Positions 24,524 through 35,968 of a stretch of DNA of 64,000 nt are shown here, piece by piece; positions within the stretch are counted from its first letter, which is position 1, and each line of letters opens with the position of its first letter. The notes beneath the pieces were generated by a model that was not told the DNA's origin, ran no database searches, and saw only the letters and a list, made by a program, of their open reading frames with translations. The position numbers were made by a program, and so were the translations under genes. The DNA is taken from NCBI GenBank assembly GCA_047967505.1, contig CM106538.1; one strand, given 5' to 3'. This DNA is from Dipteris shenzhenensis (lineage: Eukaryota > Polypodiophyta > Polypodiopsida > Gleicheniales).

Positions 24524-25290
24524 ATGGCATCCTCTTCCATGTCTGAAAAGGATTTTTTCAGCATTAAAAAGTTTGATGGGATAAACTTTTCTTTGTGGAA
24601 AGAACAAATAAGGGATGTGGTTATTCAAAAGAAGTAGATTAAACCCTTGGCAGGGAGTGAAGCTAAGCCTGCAAATATGTCTGAGGATGATTGGAATGAG
24701 TTGGATGCATTAGCAAAGTCTACTATTAGACTTCATCTTGCAGAGTCAGTTTATTTCATAGTAGTAAATGAGCAGACTACGGAAGATTTGTGGAAGAAAC
24801 TGTGTGCTACTTATGAGAAGGAAACTGCCTCTAATAAAGTTTACCTTATGAAGACGTTGTTTAAGCTATAGATGAAGGAAGGGGTCTCCATTGCTTCTCA
24901 CTTGAATGAATTCAATATTATTTTCAGCCAGCTTCAGGCTCAGAAGATGAATTTTGATGCGGAGACTAAGGCAATATTTCTCTTATGTTCATTGCCATCC
25001 TCATGGGATACCTTCCGTACAGCTGTCAGTAACTCTGCACGTGGTGGAGTACTGAAATTTGATGATGTTGTGGGTAGCTTGTTGGCCGAGGAGATTAGAT
25101 GGAAGTCTATGGATGGCAACAAGCAAGATGCAGCCTTAAATGTGCAAAGGGGCAGATCACAGTTCAGGGGGAAGTCCCAAGAAAGAGGGAAGTCTCATAG
25201 CAAATCCAGGGCATGGAACATTGAGTGTTACCATTGTGGCAAGAAGGGCCATATGAAAAAGGATTAGTACAAGCTGAAAAGAGAGCAAAA
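24524..25290 (+). pseudogene. Copia C gag (three in-frame TAG)
   Basis: ATG at 24524 begins MASSSMSEKDFFSIKKFDG, a Tnt1/Tork-type gag N-terminus. In-frame TAG codons lie at 24635, 24869 and 25265. The first two fall where family members usually have Gln, so CAG-to-TAG change is likely. The third replaces the last Cys of the zinc knuckle CYHCGKKGHMKKD. Between stops the frame is fully readable (LKFDDVVGSLLAEEIRW), and a basic Arg/Ser/Lys linker precedes the knuckle. Confidence 0.9.
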
Positions 25291-28200
25291 GGATAAGAAA
25301 AAGAATGCAAATTGGGGTGCAAATCAAAAGGAAGAGAGTCCAAGGAAGGACAAAGGAGGAAAAGTGAAGATCGAGGAGATCAATGCAGTCACACATGATA
25401 GTGACAATGACATTCTCTTCATGTCTAGTTTATCTGCAGAGTTGCTTACCACTTCAGATGATGCATATTCCCAGGATTGGATTTTGGATTTTGGTGCTTC
25501 ATTCCATGTTACTCCCCATAGGGAATGGTTCTCCACTTATGACAGTGGAAAGACAGGTTGTGTGCATCTTGGAAATGACTATGCATGTGACATAGTGGGA
25601 GCAGGTGACATAAAGTTTTCTTTTGCCAATGGGTCTGCATTTATTTTGAAAAATGTGAGACATGTGCCTAAGTTGACCAAGAGTCTTATTTCAGTGGGTC
25701 AACTAGATGATGCTGGTTTTCACACCACTTTTGGCTTTCAGAGTTGGAAAATTCAGAAGGGCTCTATGCTTTTGGCCAGGGGTGCCAAGTGTGGGACTTT
25801 GTATCCCTTACATGTATCAGGGGTATTTGATCATGTTGTTGCAATAACCGAGCAGCCAAGCACTTCTTTGTGGCATTGCAGGTTGGGGCACATGAGCCAG
25901 AATGGAATGAAACTCTTATGCCGTTTGGGTTATGTATCGCATTTGAGTTTCACTGATTTTGAATTTTGTGAGCACTGTCTCTATGGGAAGCATACTAAAT
26001 CAGCCCATAAAAGAAGGGGAAAGAAAGAGTTTGAAAAGCTTGATTTGGTGCTTTCAGACGTATGTGGTCCCATGCCTACACGGTCATTAGGCGGGGCTGA
26101 ATACTATGTGACATTCATTGATGATGCAACTAGGAAAGTGTGGGCTTATGCTATAGCTCGGAAGAGTGATGTGTTCCAGGTATTTCAAAAATGGCTGGCC
26201 TTGGTTGAGAATCAGTCAAGTAGAATGCTTAAATGCCTACGGACTAACAATGGAGGAGAGTATCTCTCTCATGACTTTCAGCATTTCTGTGATACACGTG
26301 GGATTAAGAGGGAGCTCACATCCCCTCGTACTCCAGAGCAAAATCCAGTTGCAGAAAAGATGAACCGTACCATTCAAGAAAGGTTGCAATGCATGCTTTC
26401 CAATGCAAGTCTCTCTGGTGGTTTTTGGGCTGAGGCAATGAAGACTGCAGTACATGTGATCAATAGATCACTAGTAAGAGTTTGGATGGTGGTATTCCTG
26501 AAGAGGCATGGAGTGGCAAGAAGCCCTCTTACTCTCATTTGTGTATATTTGGGTGTGAGGCATATGCACATGTGCCAAAAGAGCTTCGAAAGAAGCTAGA
26601 TCCTAAGTCTAGGAAATGTATCTTTCTGGGTTATGGTGAAAGTGGAGAGATGGGCTATCGTCTCTGGGATCTAGAAGCAAAGAAGATGATACGCAGCCAT
26701 GATGTGGTCTTCAATGAGAAGAAGATGCATAAGGCACCCATGAGGGATGTGGAAATGAGGAGAATCACTTTCCAGGATGTGAATCCACCTACATATGTTG
26801 ATAGACAGCAAGCTGTCCATGCACCAAATGTGCAAGAAATGGTACCATCAAGTACTCCCACAGGTATACAATCAAGGGTAGATGATGGATCATCTATTGG
26901 TGGAAATGATGAGCCAAATGTGGTTGATATGCAGGTGGGACAGCAAGCTGAAATGCCCTTGAGAAGATCTTCTAGAGTGTCTAGACCGCCTGATAAGTTT
27001 GTTTCAAGGGTAGACTATGTGATGCTTACTGATTGCGGGGAGCCTTCTTGCTACAAAGAGGCTATGATGCGTGAGGATCAACGCAAGTGGGAGTATGCTA
27101 TGCAATCAAAGATGAGTTCACTTATGAAGGATAAGACTTGGGACTTGGTTTCTTTGCCACATGGAAAGAAAGCATTGCCATGTAAATGGGTCTACAAAAT
27201 GAAGGTCACAGGTGATGATGTGCCTAGGTACAAGGACCGTTTGGTTGTTAAGGGTTCAAGCAAGAGAAGGGTGTGGACTTTGATGAGATATTCTCTCCAG
27301 TTGTGAAGATGACCACACTTAGATGCATGCTTGGACTAGTGGCAGTAGAGGATATGGAGCTTATGCAGATGGATGTCAAGACATCTTTCTTGCATGGGGA
27401 TTTGCATGAGGAAATTTACATGGTGCAGCCAAAAGGCTTTGAAGAAGAGGGCAAAGAGCATTTAGTTTGCAAGCTGAATAAGAGTCTCTATGGTCTTAAG
27501 CAAGCGCCTAGAGAATGGTATCAGAAGTTTGATGCTTTCATTCGGTCCCAGGGTTTTAGAAGGAGTGAAATTGATCACTGCCTCTACACTAAAAGGGCTA
27601 AGGATAATAGCCTGATAATCTTGGCACTATATGTGGATGATATGCTATTGGCTAGCAAGAATACTTATGAGTTAGATGCATTAAAGGCCAAGTTGCATGA
27701 GGCCTTTGATATGAAGGATTTGGGACTTGCAGGTCATATTCTTGCTATGCGCATCACGCGTGATCGCAGTAGGAAACTCCTTTGGCTTTCACAAAAAGAG
27801 TATATTACAAAAGTATTGCAGCGTTTCAATATGGAGGGGGGGAAGGCAGTGAGTATTCCATTGCCTCCATATGTGAAACTGAGTCATACAGATAGTCCCA
27901 AATCAGAAGAGGAGAGGGCCATGATGGCCAAGGTTCCTTATGCATCAGCGGTTGGGAGTCTTATGTATGCTATGATAGCTACTAGACCAGACATTGCATT
28001 TGCAGTGGGAGTTGTTAGCCGGTATATGGCTAATCCAGGAAAGAGGCATTGGGAGGCAGTTAAGTGCATCATGAGGTACATGAAGGGTACCAAGGAGATG
28101 TGCATCTACTTTGGTAGAGGAGACTTGCGTGTATTTGGGTACACAGATTTAGACTATGCAGGGCATGTGGATAGTAGGAGATCCACTTCTGGTTACGTGT

Positions 28201-28589
28201 TCACCTTTGCAGGTGGTGCAGTGTCGTGGATGTCTCGCACACAGAAGTGCGTTGCTTTGTCTACCACAGAGGCTAAGTATGTTGCAGCCACAGAGGGTTG
28301 CAAGGAGGCTATATGGCTTGATCGACTAGTGGGAGATTTGGGGATTCATACAGGTGTACCGACATTGCATAGTGATTCCATGAGTGCTATTCAGCTAGCA
28401 AGGAATCAGGTCTTTCATGCAAAGACCAAACACATTGACGTCAGGTACCATTTCATCACGGAGGTACTTGAGGACAAGCGCATAGAGCTTGTCAAGTTTC
28501 ATACAAATGATAACCATGCAGATATGCTGATGAAGAGTCTACCTAGTCAGCGGTTTGAGTATTGTCGTGTATTGATGGGCATTGGATAG
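25291..28589 (+). pseudogene. Copia C pol: protease, integrase, RT, RNase H (two frameshifts)
   Basis: Protease near 25478: WILDFGASFHVT, where the catalytic Asp-Ser-Gly has become Asp-Phe-Gly. Integrase zinc region 25870-26010 (WHCRLGHMS, CEHCLYGKH). Integrase core: Asp in LSDVCGP near 26055; LRTNNGGEY near 26236 has Asn for the second catalytic Asp; Glu in PVAEKMN. A 1-bp loss near 26475 and another near 27256 shift the frame. RT: 27150-27700 with MDVKTSFLHGDL, LYGLKQAPREW and YVDDM. RNase H: 28130-28520 (DSRRSTSGY, ALSTTEAKY, HAKTKHIDVRYHF). Stop TAG at 28587-28589. The longest open pieces are 411 and 438 codons. Confidence 0.92.
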
Positions 28590-28633
28590 TATGCTCACTG
28601 GTTGTTCTCCCTTAAAGGCACATTGTCCTTTAA

Positions 28634-28642
28634 GTGGGAGGT
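28634..28642 (+). other. Polypurine tract of copia C
   Basis: GTGGGAGGT directly before the TG of the 3' LTR. Confidence 0.7.
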
Positions 28643-28813
28643 TGTGGGGGTTAAAGGTCACTGTGCCTTTACCCCAGTTACATACAATACTCAAACACAT
28701 ATATAAATGAATGAAAAAGAAGATTAGGGTGGTTCTGCACCCACCAAAACTTGTGTGGCTCTCTATCTCTCTCTCTCCTTCTTCCATTCTTGCTTCCGTT
28801 GAGAGCACTCTCA
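28643..28813 (+). repeat. 3' LTR of copia C
   Basis: 171 bp, TG...CA, aligned base for base with 22901-23071 with six mismatches by eye; followed by the CCTCG target duplication at 28814-28818. Confidence 0.95.
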
Positions 28814-29118
28814 CCTCGCCTAGTCCTTCACCGACATACCTCTTTGCATTAGGATGTGCACAGTCTTGTGTGGTAGCTACTTCAGGCTCATGGGTTCTCT
28901 GCCCTTGCTATGCATAAAATGAATGAAATGTATCTTTACTACTTTCTTGTTTGAGTCAAGGGTACTCTGCCCTAGGTTGTCCCCCAAAATGAATGCAAAT
29001 AAATCATGTGTGTTGAGTCAAAGGTTCTCTGCCTTGGATAGTCCTCCTAAAAAGATGTATTTTCCTATTTTGTTTTTGTGGGTGGCTCCATGTCTCTCAT
29101 TAGCCCCTGGAGCCAGAA

Positions 29119-29210
29119 GGGGATGTACTGTGGGAGCCATATATTAGCTTTGATAGGTTTAGAGGGGGATGTATTATGGGAGCCATGTATTGGCTTTGAT
29201 AGGTCTCGCT
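29119..29210. repeat. Two-copy tandem duplication, 46-bp period
   Basis: Copies at 29119-29164 and 29165-29210 share 'ggggatgta..tgggagcca' and 'gctttgatagg'. Confidence 0.85.
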
Positions 29211-29393
29211 ATCAGGCCTGCCCAAGTTCCACGATGTTGGTGTATTCCTAGACCTATGATTTGGTCATGTAGCCATGCTATAATGTGAACCTCTGAGTAT
29301 GTTGAGTCTCAAGCCATGAGAGTGCTTGGATCAACCTTTGAACACACTCAGGCTTTAGCCTCTAAGTTACATAGGGTGCACAGTTTGATGACT

Positions 29394-29503
29394 GTCATTG
29401 TCATGTTCTGTTCTTAGTTCCATTCCAATAGTCCCTCACCTTAGACCATCATTGTCATGTTCTGTTCTTAGTTCCATTCCAGTAGTCTCTCACCTTGCTG
29501 AGG
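29394..29503. repeat. Two-copy tandem duplication, 55-bp period
   Basis: Copies at 29394-29448 and 29449-29503 share a long block from 'tcattgtcatgttctgttc' to 'ctcacctt' with very few mismatches. Confidence 0.9.
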
Positions 29504-29731
29504 TGTTGGAATATGAAGCCAAAGTGAGTCAAAAATGTGTGTTCTAATGTGTTCTAGTGTGAGTTCTAGTCTAGTGTGTCCTATGGATGCCACGTGTCAT
29601 ATTGGGAGTTATCCCATATGCATAGGTGTTCATATGTGTGTGTGTGCTCTATATAAGAGTTGTACTTGTCTAGTGTCAAATAAATCAAGTATCAAGTTAC
29701 AAGCTCTTTGGTCTACATGTGAGTACTCTCA
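29504..29731 (+). repeat. Candidate solo LTR with promoter-like layout
   Basis: Begins TGTTGGAATATG and ends GTACTCTCA (TG...CA, 228 bp). Inside are a G-box-like CACGTG at 29591, a TATA-like 'ctatataagag' near 29649 and 'aataaatc' near 29686, in LTR-like order. No partner LTR or clear target duplication was found, so this is a suggestion only. Confidence 0.35.
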
Positions 29732-29879
29732 TTTTTGTTCATTGCTCTAGTCATTTCATTATGTCTCCTTTTGAGTATCACTTCCTCTCTCCCTAGCCTA
29801 CCCTATCTCTCTCCCTCTTTCCACCATGTTACTTCGGGGGACTCCCCTTGGATGTACAGGGTTTAGGGTTAAAAAGAGC

Positions 29880-30730
29880 AAAGATAAAAGGATAATTTTT
29901 CTAGTTTGGGGCCTTGCAGGGTCTAATATACCTCATATTTCTCAATAGCAGATGTGCCCAATCCTCCTCTAGATGAAGTGCTGCTTTGATAATCCAAGTA
30001 GCGAAAAGCTTTTTAGCAGTAGAAAAAATATCTATCACCCCTAGTCCCCCTTCTTCCTTGGGTTTGATATAGTAGTCCCATCTCACTTTGGAAATTTTGT
30101 TAATACCTCCTCGTAAAAAGGATCTGCATAATCTGATGAATCTGTCTAGATCTATTTTAAAAGGAGACCAACAAGAGAGATAAAAAATAACAATGGGGTA
30201 GAGGCAATGGTTAAGAACCATTTTTCTTCCAACTAGGTTGGCTTGAAAGCTTCTCAAATTATCTAGCTTCTTCTAAGATCTATCCATTACCCAGTCCTAC
30301 CTCTACTTCATTGTGACCTCAAAACCCATTGGAATCCCCAAAAGTCTAAAAGTTGTCCCTTTTTTGATTTTAAGGCATCCTAACTATTGGAGAACACCCT
30401 ATTCCTTGCCACTGAGAGTGTCATACTCTATTTTGGAGAACACCCTGTTCCTTGCCATAGAGAGTGTCATACTCTGTTGGAGAACACCCTGTTCCGTGCC
30501 ACTGAGAGTGTCATACTCTGTTTTGGAGTGATTGATAGAAGATCTCGAGGCTTGACCAAAAACTTCAAGACAATCCATTACACATCTAACATCCTAATCA
30601 GTGTTTCTAGGAGTCAAAGTGGTGTCATTAGCAAACTGTTGGTATACCAATTGTTTACCATTAATCAGCTCTATGCCTTTCAGATTTCCCTCTTGTATTT
30701 GAATTCTAAGAAGCCAACCTAGAGAGTCTG
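29880..30730 (-). pseudogene. LINE reverse transcriptase C-terminal fragment
   Basis: From about 30720 downward the minus strand reads as a LINE RT: INGKQLVYQQFANDTTLTP (30680-30620), then a post-catalytic block with GQASRSSINHSKTE. At 30257-29901 an open 118-codon stretch shows NLVGRKMVLNHCLYPIVIFY, RLCRSFLRGG and PKEEGGLGVIDI. FANDT stands where LINE RTs have F/YADD. It is the same family as 62430-64000. Upstream RT, endonuclease and ORF1 are absent. A three-unit repeat (30387-30522) has expanded inside it. Confidence 0.85.
30387..30522. repeat. Three-copy tandem repeat, 44-46 bp
   Basis: Units start at 30387, 30433 and 30477 with 'ttggagaacaccct'; a fourth start at 30523 breaks off. It lies inside the LINE fragment. 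Confidence 0.9.
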
Positions 30731-30841
30731 CCATCCATTCCACCTCCTTGTTAATTGTCTCACTTCATTCCCTCACATTCGAGGTTCATGGATGGATGTC
30801 ATAATTGCTAAAGTAGTAGAGAAGCAAAGGAGAGAGGCATT

Positions 30842-30935
30842 TTAAACACGCAATCATGCACTCACACACTCACGCACACACACACACGCACGCATGCACA
30901 CATGCACGCATGCACACACACACACACACACATGA
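30842..30935. repeat. (CA)n / GCACACA-type microsatellite
   Basis: Mixed CA, GCA and CATG units such as 'gcacgcatgcacacatgcac'. Confidence 0.9.
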
Positions 30936-31374
30936 GGACTTTATTGAAAATTACCCAAAATTACCCCTACTTTCAAAGCCAAATTACACTGTGTTTGAAC
31001 CCAAATTACACCTCCAGGGCCAAATTACACCTTGTTTGAACCCAACTTATACCTTGTTTTTTGAACCAAAATTTAACATGTGCAAAGTTCTACTATAAAA
31101 TATATTTTTTGGGCCATTCAACATTTTTTTGAGCTCCATTAGATGTCTTTCACATGGCACTAATTTTCATCCATTTCTTGCACATTTTTTACCATTTTTT
31201 GGCCTATGAAGCTCAAAAATCAAAATTAGACTTCACAAACATATGCACCTGCTTAAAGGCCACAACTAAGCATTGTTTATGCACCTAACATTAGGAAGAA
31301 GACCATAACTCACCCATTTTTTATAACCTTCTTGTATCCTCAATGCTCTCTAACAATTTAACCTCTCTCCCTCC
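30936..31374. other. AT-rich, no gene
   Basis: Contains several 'aaattacacc..tgtttgaaccca' repeats near 30980-31075; nothing coding was recognised. Confidence 0.6.
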
Positions 31375-31800
31375 ATGAGCAACATGGTAGAGCAAGGATA
31401 TGATGAAAGAGAACTACATGAACATGCCAACGATTTCTCCAATCAATCATCCAAAAACTCTCCAAAAATGCCAACCATAATAAGAGAAGACACTTTGGAA
31501 AACTAGAAATTCCAAAGTATAATGGATGAGAAGGTCCTCAAAAGCTTCTTCCATCTCTTTGGTGCAATGCATCATGCCAGTCGCATGATAAGAAAATCAA
31601 CTTGGTTTTCCATGGCCTTGATCAATGAGGCCTCTAAATGGTATCTAGAGCTTCTTATGGAGGAAAGAGCCACATGGGATCTTCTCTCTAATCGATTCAA
31701 AATGGTATTCCGATCCAAAAGAATACAAGATGGCCCTACCCTCCAACTCGTGAATAGCAATGAGGGAAAAAAAGAGAAAGTCAAACATACTTAGAAAGAA
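31375..31800 (+). pseudogene. Gypsy-type gag N-terminal fragment
   Basis: ATG at 31375, in-frame TAG at 31504, then an open frame to 31794. The block WFSMALINEASKWYLELLME and WDLLSNRFKMVFRSK matches the retrotransposon gag core (family pattern A..WY..L......W..L...F...F). The frame is lost after 31795. No LTR is attached. Confidence 0.7.
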
Positions 31801-32059
31801 TGAAGAGGTTAATAGGCAAACTTTAATTATTCAATTGCACGGTCCATTTCTAACTCAAAATTCCCATTTGAAAAGAATGAGAAAAGTAAGTAGCTATGAG
31901 CATTATAGCAATGCTCATGAAGCCACAATTGACATAAAGGATGGCATGACTGACTCAAACATTGAGAGTGATGACCATAAATCAAGTCATCATGACAATA
32001 AGTCTTCTAAGAAGGGAATTAATTCCACGAAGGATCGTGTCACTAAGCATCAAGTAGAA

Positions 32060-32700
32060 GCCATGGCCTCAAGTGTGAATGCTACCAATTAATTATCAGC
32101 CTCCCACTAAACCCATTCAAGGTATGACACCTTATGAGGCATTCACTGGATGCAAGCCATACATTGGGCACCCTTGCATTTTTAGATGCATAGCATATGC
32201 TCACATACATGATCATTGTAGAAATTTGGATGTAAATTCATGCAAATGTATCATGGTTGGCTACCTTAAAGAGAGCAAAGCACACATATTGTGTGATCCA
32301 AGCAACTTAAGGGACATTATCTCCATACAAGAAGAGAATAGCCCTTATTGTCTGTAGATCCCCCAAAATAGCAACAACTCAAACGGTCTACAAAAGAACA
32401 AGGACCACCGTCCAAGTTGGCAATTCTTTGTGCAAAAAGATCACTTTGAATTGATGTGACTTGCCACCAGGAAAGAAGGCAATTGCAAACAAGTAGGTTT
32501 ACAAAATAAAGTATCATCTAGATGGCATTATTGAGAGATACAAAGCTAGACTTTGTTGCAAAAACTATTGCCTAGTATATAGAGATGATTATGATGAGAC
32601 TTATGCACGAATAGCCAGGATGGACTCCATCAAATTTTTGGTATCTCTAGCCACACATAACAAACAACTTGGGAATGAACTTTCCGAGAAACATGACAAG
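32060..32700 (+). pseudogene. Copia integrase-end/RT-start fragment
   Basis: At 32124-32290: MTPYEAFTGCKPYIGHPCIF, CIAYAHIHD and NSCKCIMVGY, the C-terminal integrase to GPI segment typical of copia. From 32508 to 32690: ERYKARL, DYDETYARIARMDSIKF, the start of RT. The intervening linker is shortened. It lies directly behind a gypsy gag piece, so two element types are joined here. Confidence 0.8.
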
Positions 32701-33109
32701 CTCTTGGTTTGTTGACTTAGATAAGGACATTGCCTTTATGGTGGTGTGATGGAGTGTAATGTTCCCTCCTTCTTTATGTCCCTAAAATCATCATCTTGAG
32801 ATTTCATAATATCTTCCCACTTTTGGTTGATGAATAGGACCTCCCTCAAAGCTTTTATCAAGGTCTCTCTTTTTTTTAAAGCCTTTGGAAAAACACTTTT
32901 TTAAATAGGAGTCATTATGTAGAAACATAAAAAATTGAATCTAAAGATCTATATGTACTGTAGAATTCTCAACACAAATTCTATGTGCTAAGTACTACTT
33001 ATTACAAACTTTCTCTGACCCTCACAAGATGGCTACAAGGATTAGACTCCACACTTTCATCACCAAGATTTATAGATATCCCTAGCCCTCGATTGGGTTG
33101 ATGCAAATC
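32701..33109. other. No gene seen
   Basis: AT-rich spacer without recognised motif. Confidence 0.6.
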
Positions 33110-33830
33110 ATATTGCAAAGGAGTGTTTAGGAGGGCTTTTTCCGGCAGGAGGGGACTTCTACAAGTTTGCAGTAAGCCTAGGAGCGATCAAGCCTTGGGT
33201 CACCCAGAAAGAGCAGGAAAGGCTCGGATGGGGGTAGGGGGGGAGGATGAGAATCGACGGTTGGCATCTGGTTCAGTTCGAAGAAGAAGGGTTGGGATGT
33301 TTATGTGTTCTGCATGTCAATATTGAAATCCACGTGTCCCTTGAGATGGGCAAGAAAATAAGGCTACAGGATTTGGGTCTTGTTCTAGATCTATCTCAAG
33401 TGTATACTCCCGGAATTCCGATGTATTTCGTGCCACTCCCTTGGCTTTCCCGAAACCTATCTGATTTTCTTTCTCATGAGCGGGGGGAGCGAGCCAACTC
33501 CCTCAGGTGACATTCGTTCAAGACGTCATTTCGGCAAACCAAACCTAGTTGTTAAAACAAAACCTACGAATGGGTGGGGGTGAGGCCTACGAGCCAGCTC
33601 TCATTTCCGTACGTGACAGTTTCCCGTCCGGCCCTCAATCCTTTGATTTTCAATAATCTGCTGTTGATTCCTGATGTGTTCTCTATGCCTTGTAGTTTCG
33701 ATTAACCAAGCATCAAGAGAACGAGGCAAAATCGTTTGTCCTGATGGCTCGCTTTGTCCTTTAGTCTTGATGGTAGAATCAACCTTATCGCCCTCAATAC
33801 AAGGCTCTACCATCTGCACCAAAGTCTAGA
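33110..33830. other. GC-richer insert, possibly organelle-derived
   Basis: This stretch is visibly richer in G+C and CpG than its surroundings. On the minus strand near 33640-33595 it contains GGCCGGACGGGAAACTGTC followed by ACGTACGG, a hairpin pattern like the 'GAGCCGTATG..GAAA..CATGTACGG' element of plant organellar group II introns. No known organelle gene was recognised on either strand. A mitochondrial insertion is the favoured guess; another unknown repeat is equally possible. Confidence 0.35.
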
Positions 33831-33910
33831 GATTTATGCCATAGTGCATTATTTATGGATTCATTTTTCACCACCAATTAAGATTAGCAAATAATTTCTC
33901 AGCATGAGGT

Positions 33911-34284
33911 AAGTTGACTATTACTTCAGTCTTGCCACAATGGAGATGACATCATCAATTTCTTCCATAGAGAAAATTTGGGAATGATAGTGTGCTTACA
34001 TGCATTCGTGATTGTTGGCATACTTTATACTTGATGTAGCCTTGTGGTGTCATCCAAGACCATTAGTTTATCCAAACATTAGAGACAAAGACTCTCTCTG
34101 AGTTAAGTTGAGTATTACTTCAATCCTACCACGATGGAGATGACATCATCAATTTCTTCCATAGAGAAAATTTGGGAATGATAGTGTGCTAACATGCATT
34201 CGTGATTGTTTGGCATACTGTATACTTGATGTAGCCTTGTGCTGTCATCCAAGACCATTAGTTTATCCAAACGTTAGAGACAGA

Positions 34285-34298
<14 letters not shown>
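33911..34298. repeat. Tandem duplication, 194-bp period
   Basis: Copy 1 at 33911-34104 and copy 2 at 34105-34298 are about 95% alike by eye (shared block from 'atggagatgacatcatcaat' to 'gtttatccaaac'). Each ends in 'gactctctct'; only in copy 2 has this grown into a (CT)n tract running to 34316. Confidence 0.95.
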
Positions 34299-34316
<18 letters not shown>

Positions 34317-34318
<2 letters not shown>

Positions 34319-34979
34319 CCCCGTTCCTCGCTGACATACCGCATGCCAGGTGCCCGCCATAACTCCTGCTTTGCACCACTGCCATTGGTCTAGCTTGTGT
34401 GATCTCAGCTCTCTACTTCTACCTCTGTCGCTCGCTAGCTCACCTCTTCTTGGGATTTGCAGCAACCGTCGTAGGTCCCCCTTTCCCATCATCATGATCT
34501 AATAACTCCCCCTTTTATCTTGATCTTGATCATTTTTGGCTAGCGGCTTGCAAGCTCAGAACCTCCCAAAGCTCCAAAAGTTCCCCGTACCTCTACCCCA
34601 ACCTGCAGAATTGCTCTCTAAACCACGTCTTCCTTTAGCAAAAGTATAGAAGATATAGATATAGAAATAGAAGTGTAGAAGTACCATACGTAATCCTGTA
34701 TTCTATGATGTTATCCAATACTTGGATCCCTCTATTGATAATCATTATGTATTTTTTAATTATCTAACATTATTCAACAAAATTTATTCTACTTCTACAT
34801 ATCTTATGAAGTGTTGTCACTCGCCTTGCCTTTTTGAAACCCCTATTTGTCACAACATTTTGGAGCATTCTTTCTAGTTGCCCTAAGTAGCTTCACATCT
34901 GTTAACATCCACAGAGTAGAGCAACCCAATGCAAGGTAATTAGTGATTAAAGGTGACCAGGCCACATGATCTACTTCAA
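34317..34979. other. No gene seen
   Basis: No motif recognised; small frames only. Confidence 0.55.
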
Positions 34980-35440
34980 TGAACAAGCTCAGGGAGTTTG
35001 ACCCCCAAATACCCCAAGGCTAGTGATTACAAGCAATGTGCACACGGAAGGAGTATAGCTCAAACTCAGGGAGTTTAATCCCCAGATACCCAAAGTCCAC
35101 TCCAAAGTCCAAGGATTCAAGGATTCCAGGCACAGGTTGTATGTTCCAGCTAGCACCAAGACCAAGGAGTGCAAGGAACGTGCACATTTCAGGTCTACGT
35201 CCACAGAAATAGCCATGCCAATGAAAACAGCCATGAAAGGAGTACAGCTCAAACTTAGGGAGTTTGATCCCCAAATATTCGGAAGCAAAGGATTCCAAGC
35301 AATGTGCAGGGTTGTCATGGGGTGTCTCACGGAAGTTAAGCCTTGCCACTCTAGGTTTTGAGCCACACTCATAGGGTTCAAGCCCTAAATGGTTTAAGGT
35401 GTGAGGGCACTCAGGGAGTTTGAGCCCCAAATCACTTAAG
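34980..35440. repeat. Dispersed 'CTCAGGGAGTTTGA-CCCC' repeats
   Basis: The block 'agctcaaact(c/t)agggagtttgatcccca' or close variants occurs near 34985, 35060, 35245 and 35410, separated by related 'ccaaggattccaagcaatgtgca' segments. This reads as an amplified leader or LTR-flank sequence. Confidence 0.7.
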
Positions 35441-35449
35441 CCTAGGAGG

Positions 35450-35912
35450 CGCAAGGCTAACACAAGTGCTATTTGGGAACTAGTTAGGACCACCTCCTAA
35501 TTCCAGGTTTGTCCCAAGCACTCTAATATGGTTAACACGACTGCTATTTCCGCTAGTAGGGAGAGATGGAAAGAATAGCGATATGCCTTGGCACCCTATG
35601 GGCCCAAGAGCCCTTGGTTGTAAAGAGAGGGGGAGTGCTAAGAAGGAAAAGGGTTGGCCCTCCTTTCAAAAGGTGACTTGTATAAAAGGCCAAATGGTTG
35701 ACTTGTCTTCATTGTTGTTTGCACAAGTTGAATACAAGCTCCCTCTTCTCTTCCAAGAGAGTGTTTTGGGTGTTCTCTTGTTTCCTTCATAGTATCCTTG
35801 TGGTTGCCACTCTATCCCCCTTCACTCCCTTATCCCCTTTCCCTCTTCCTCTCTCCTTCTCCCTCCCTTCTCCCTCTCCACTCCCCTCTTCCCCTTTCCT
35901 CCCTCCCTCCCT

Positions 35913-35968
<56 letters not shown>

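Larger units (their letters stand above)
22901..28813 (+). mobile_element. Complete Ty1/copia element C (Tnt1/Tork-like)
   Basis: It is bounded by 171-bp LTRs, both starting TGTGGGG and ending CTCTCA, with a 5-bp target duplication CCTCG, a Met-tRNA primer site and a polypurine-like tract. It is 5,913 bp long. Gag and pol cover 24524-28589 and are broken by three TAG stops and two 1-bp frameshifts. By hand the LTRs differ at six of 171 positions. Confidence 0.95.
28819..29503. other. No gene; local duplications
   Basis: Right flank of copia C. Contains diverged copies of a 'ggttctctgcc...aaaatgaatg' block near 28890, 28960 and 29025, and two tandem duplications listed next. Confidence 0.6.
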
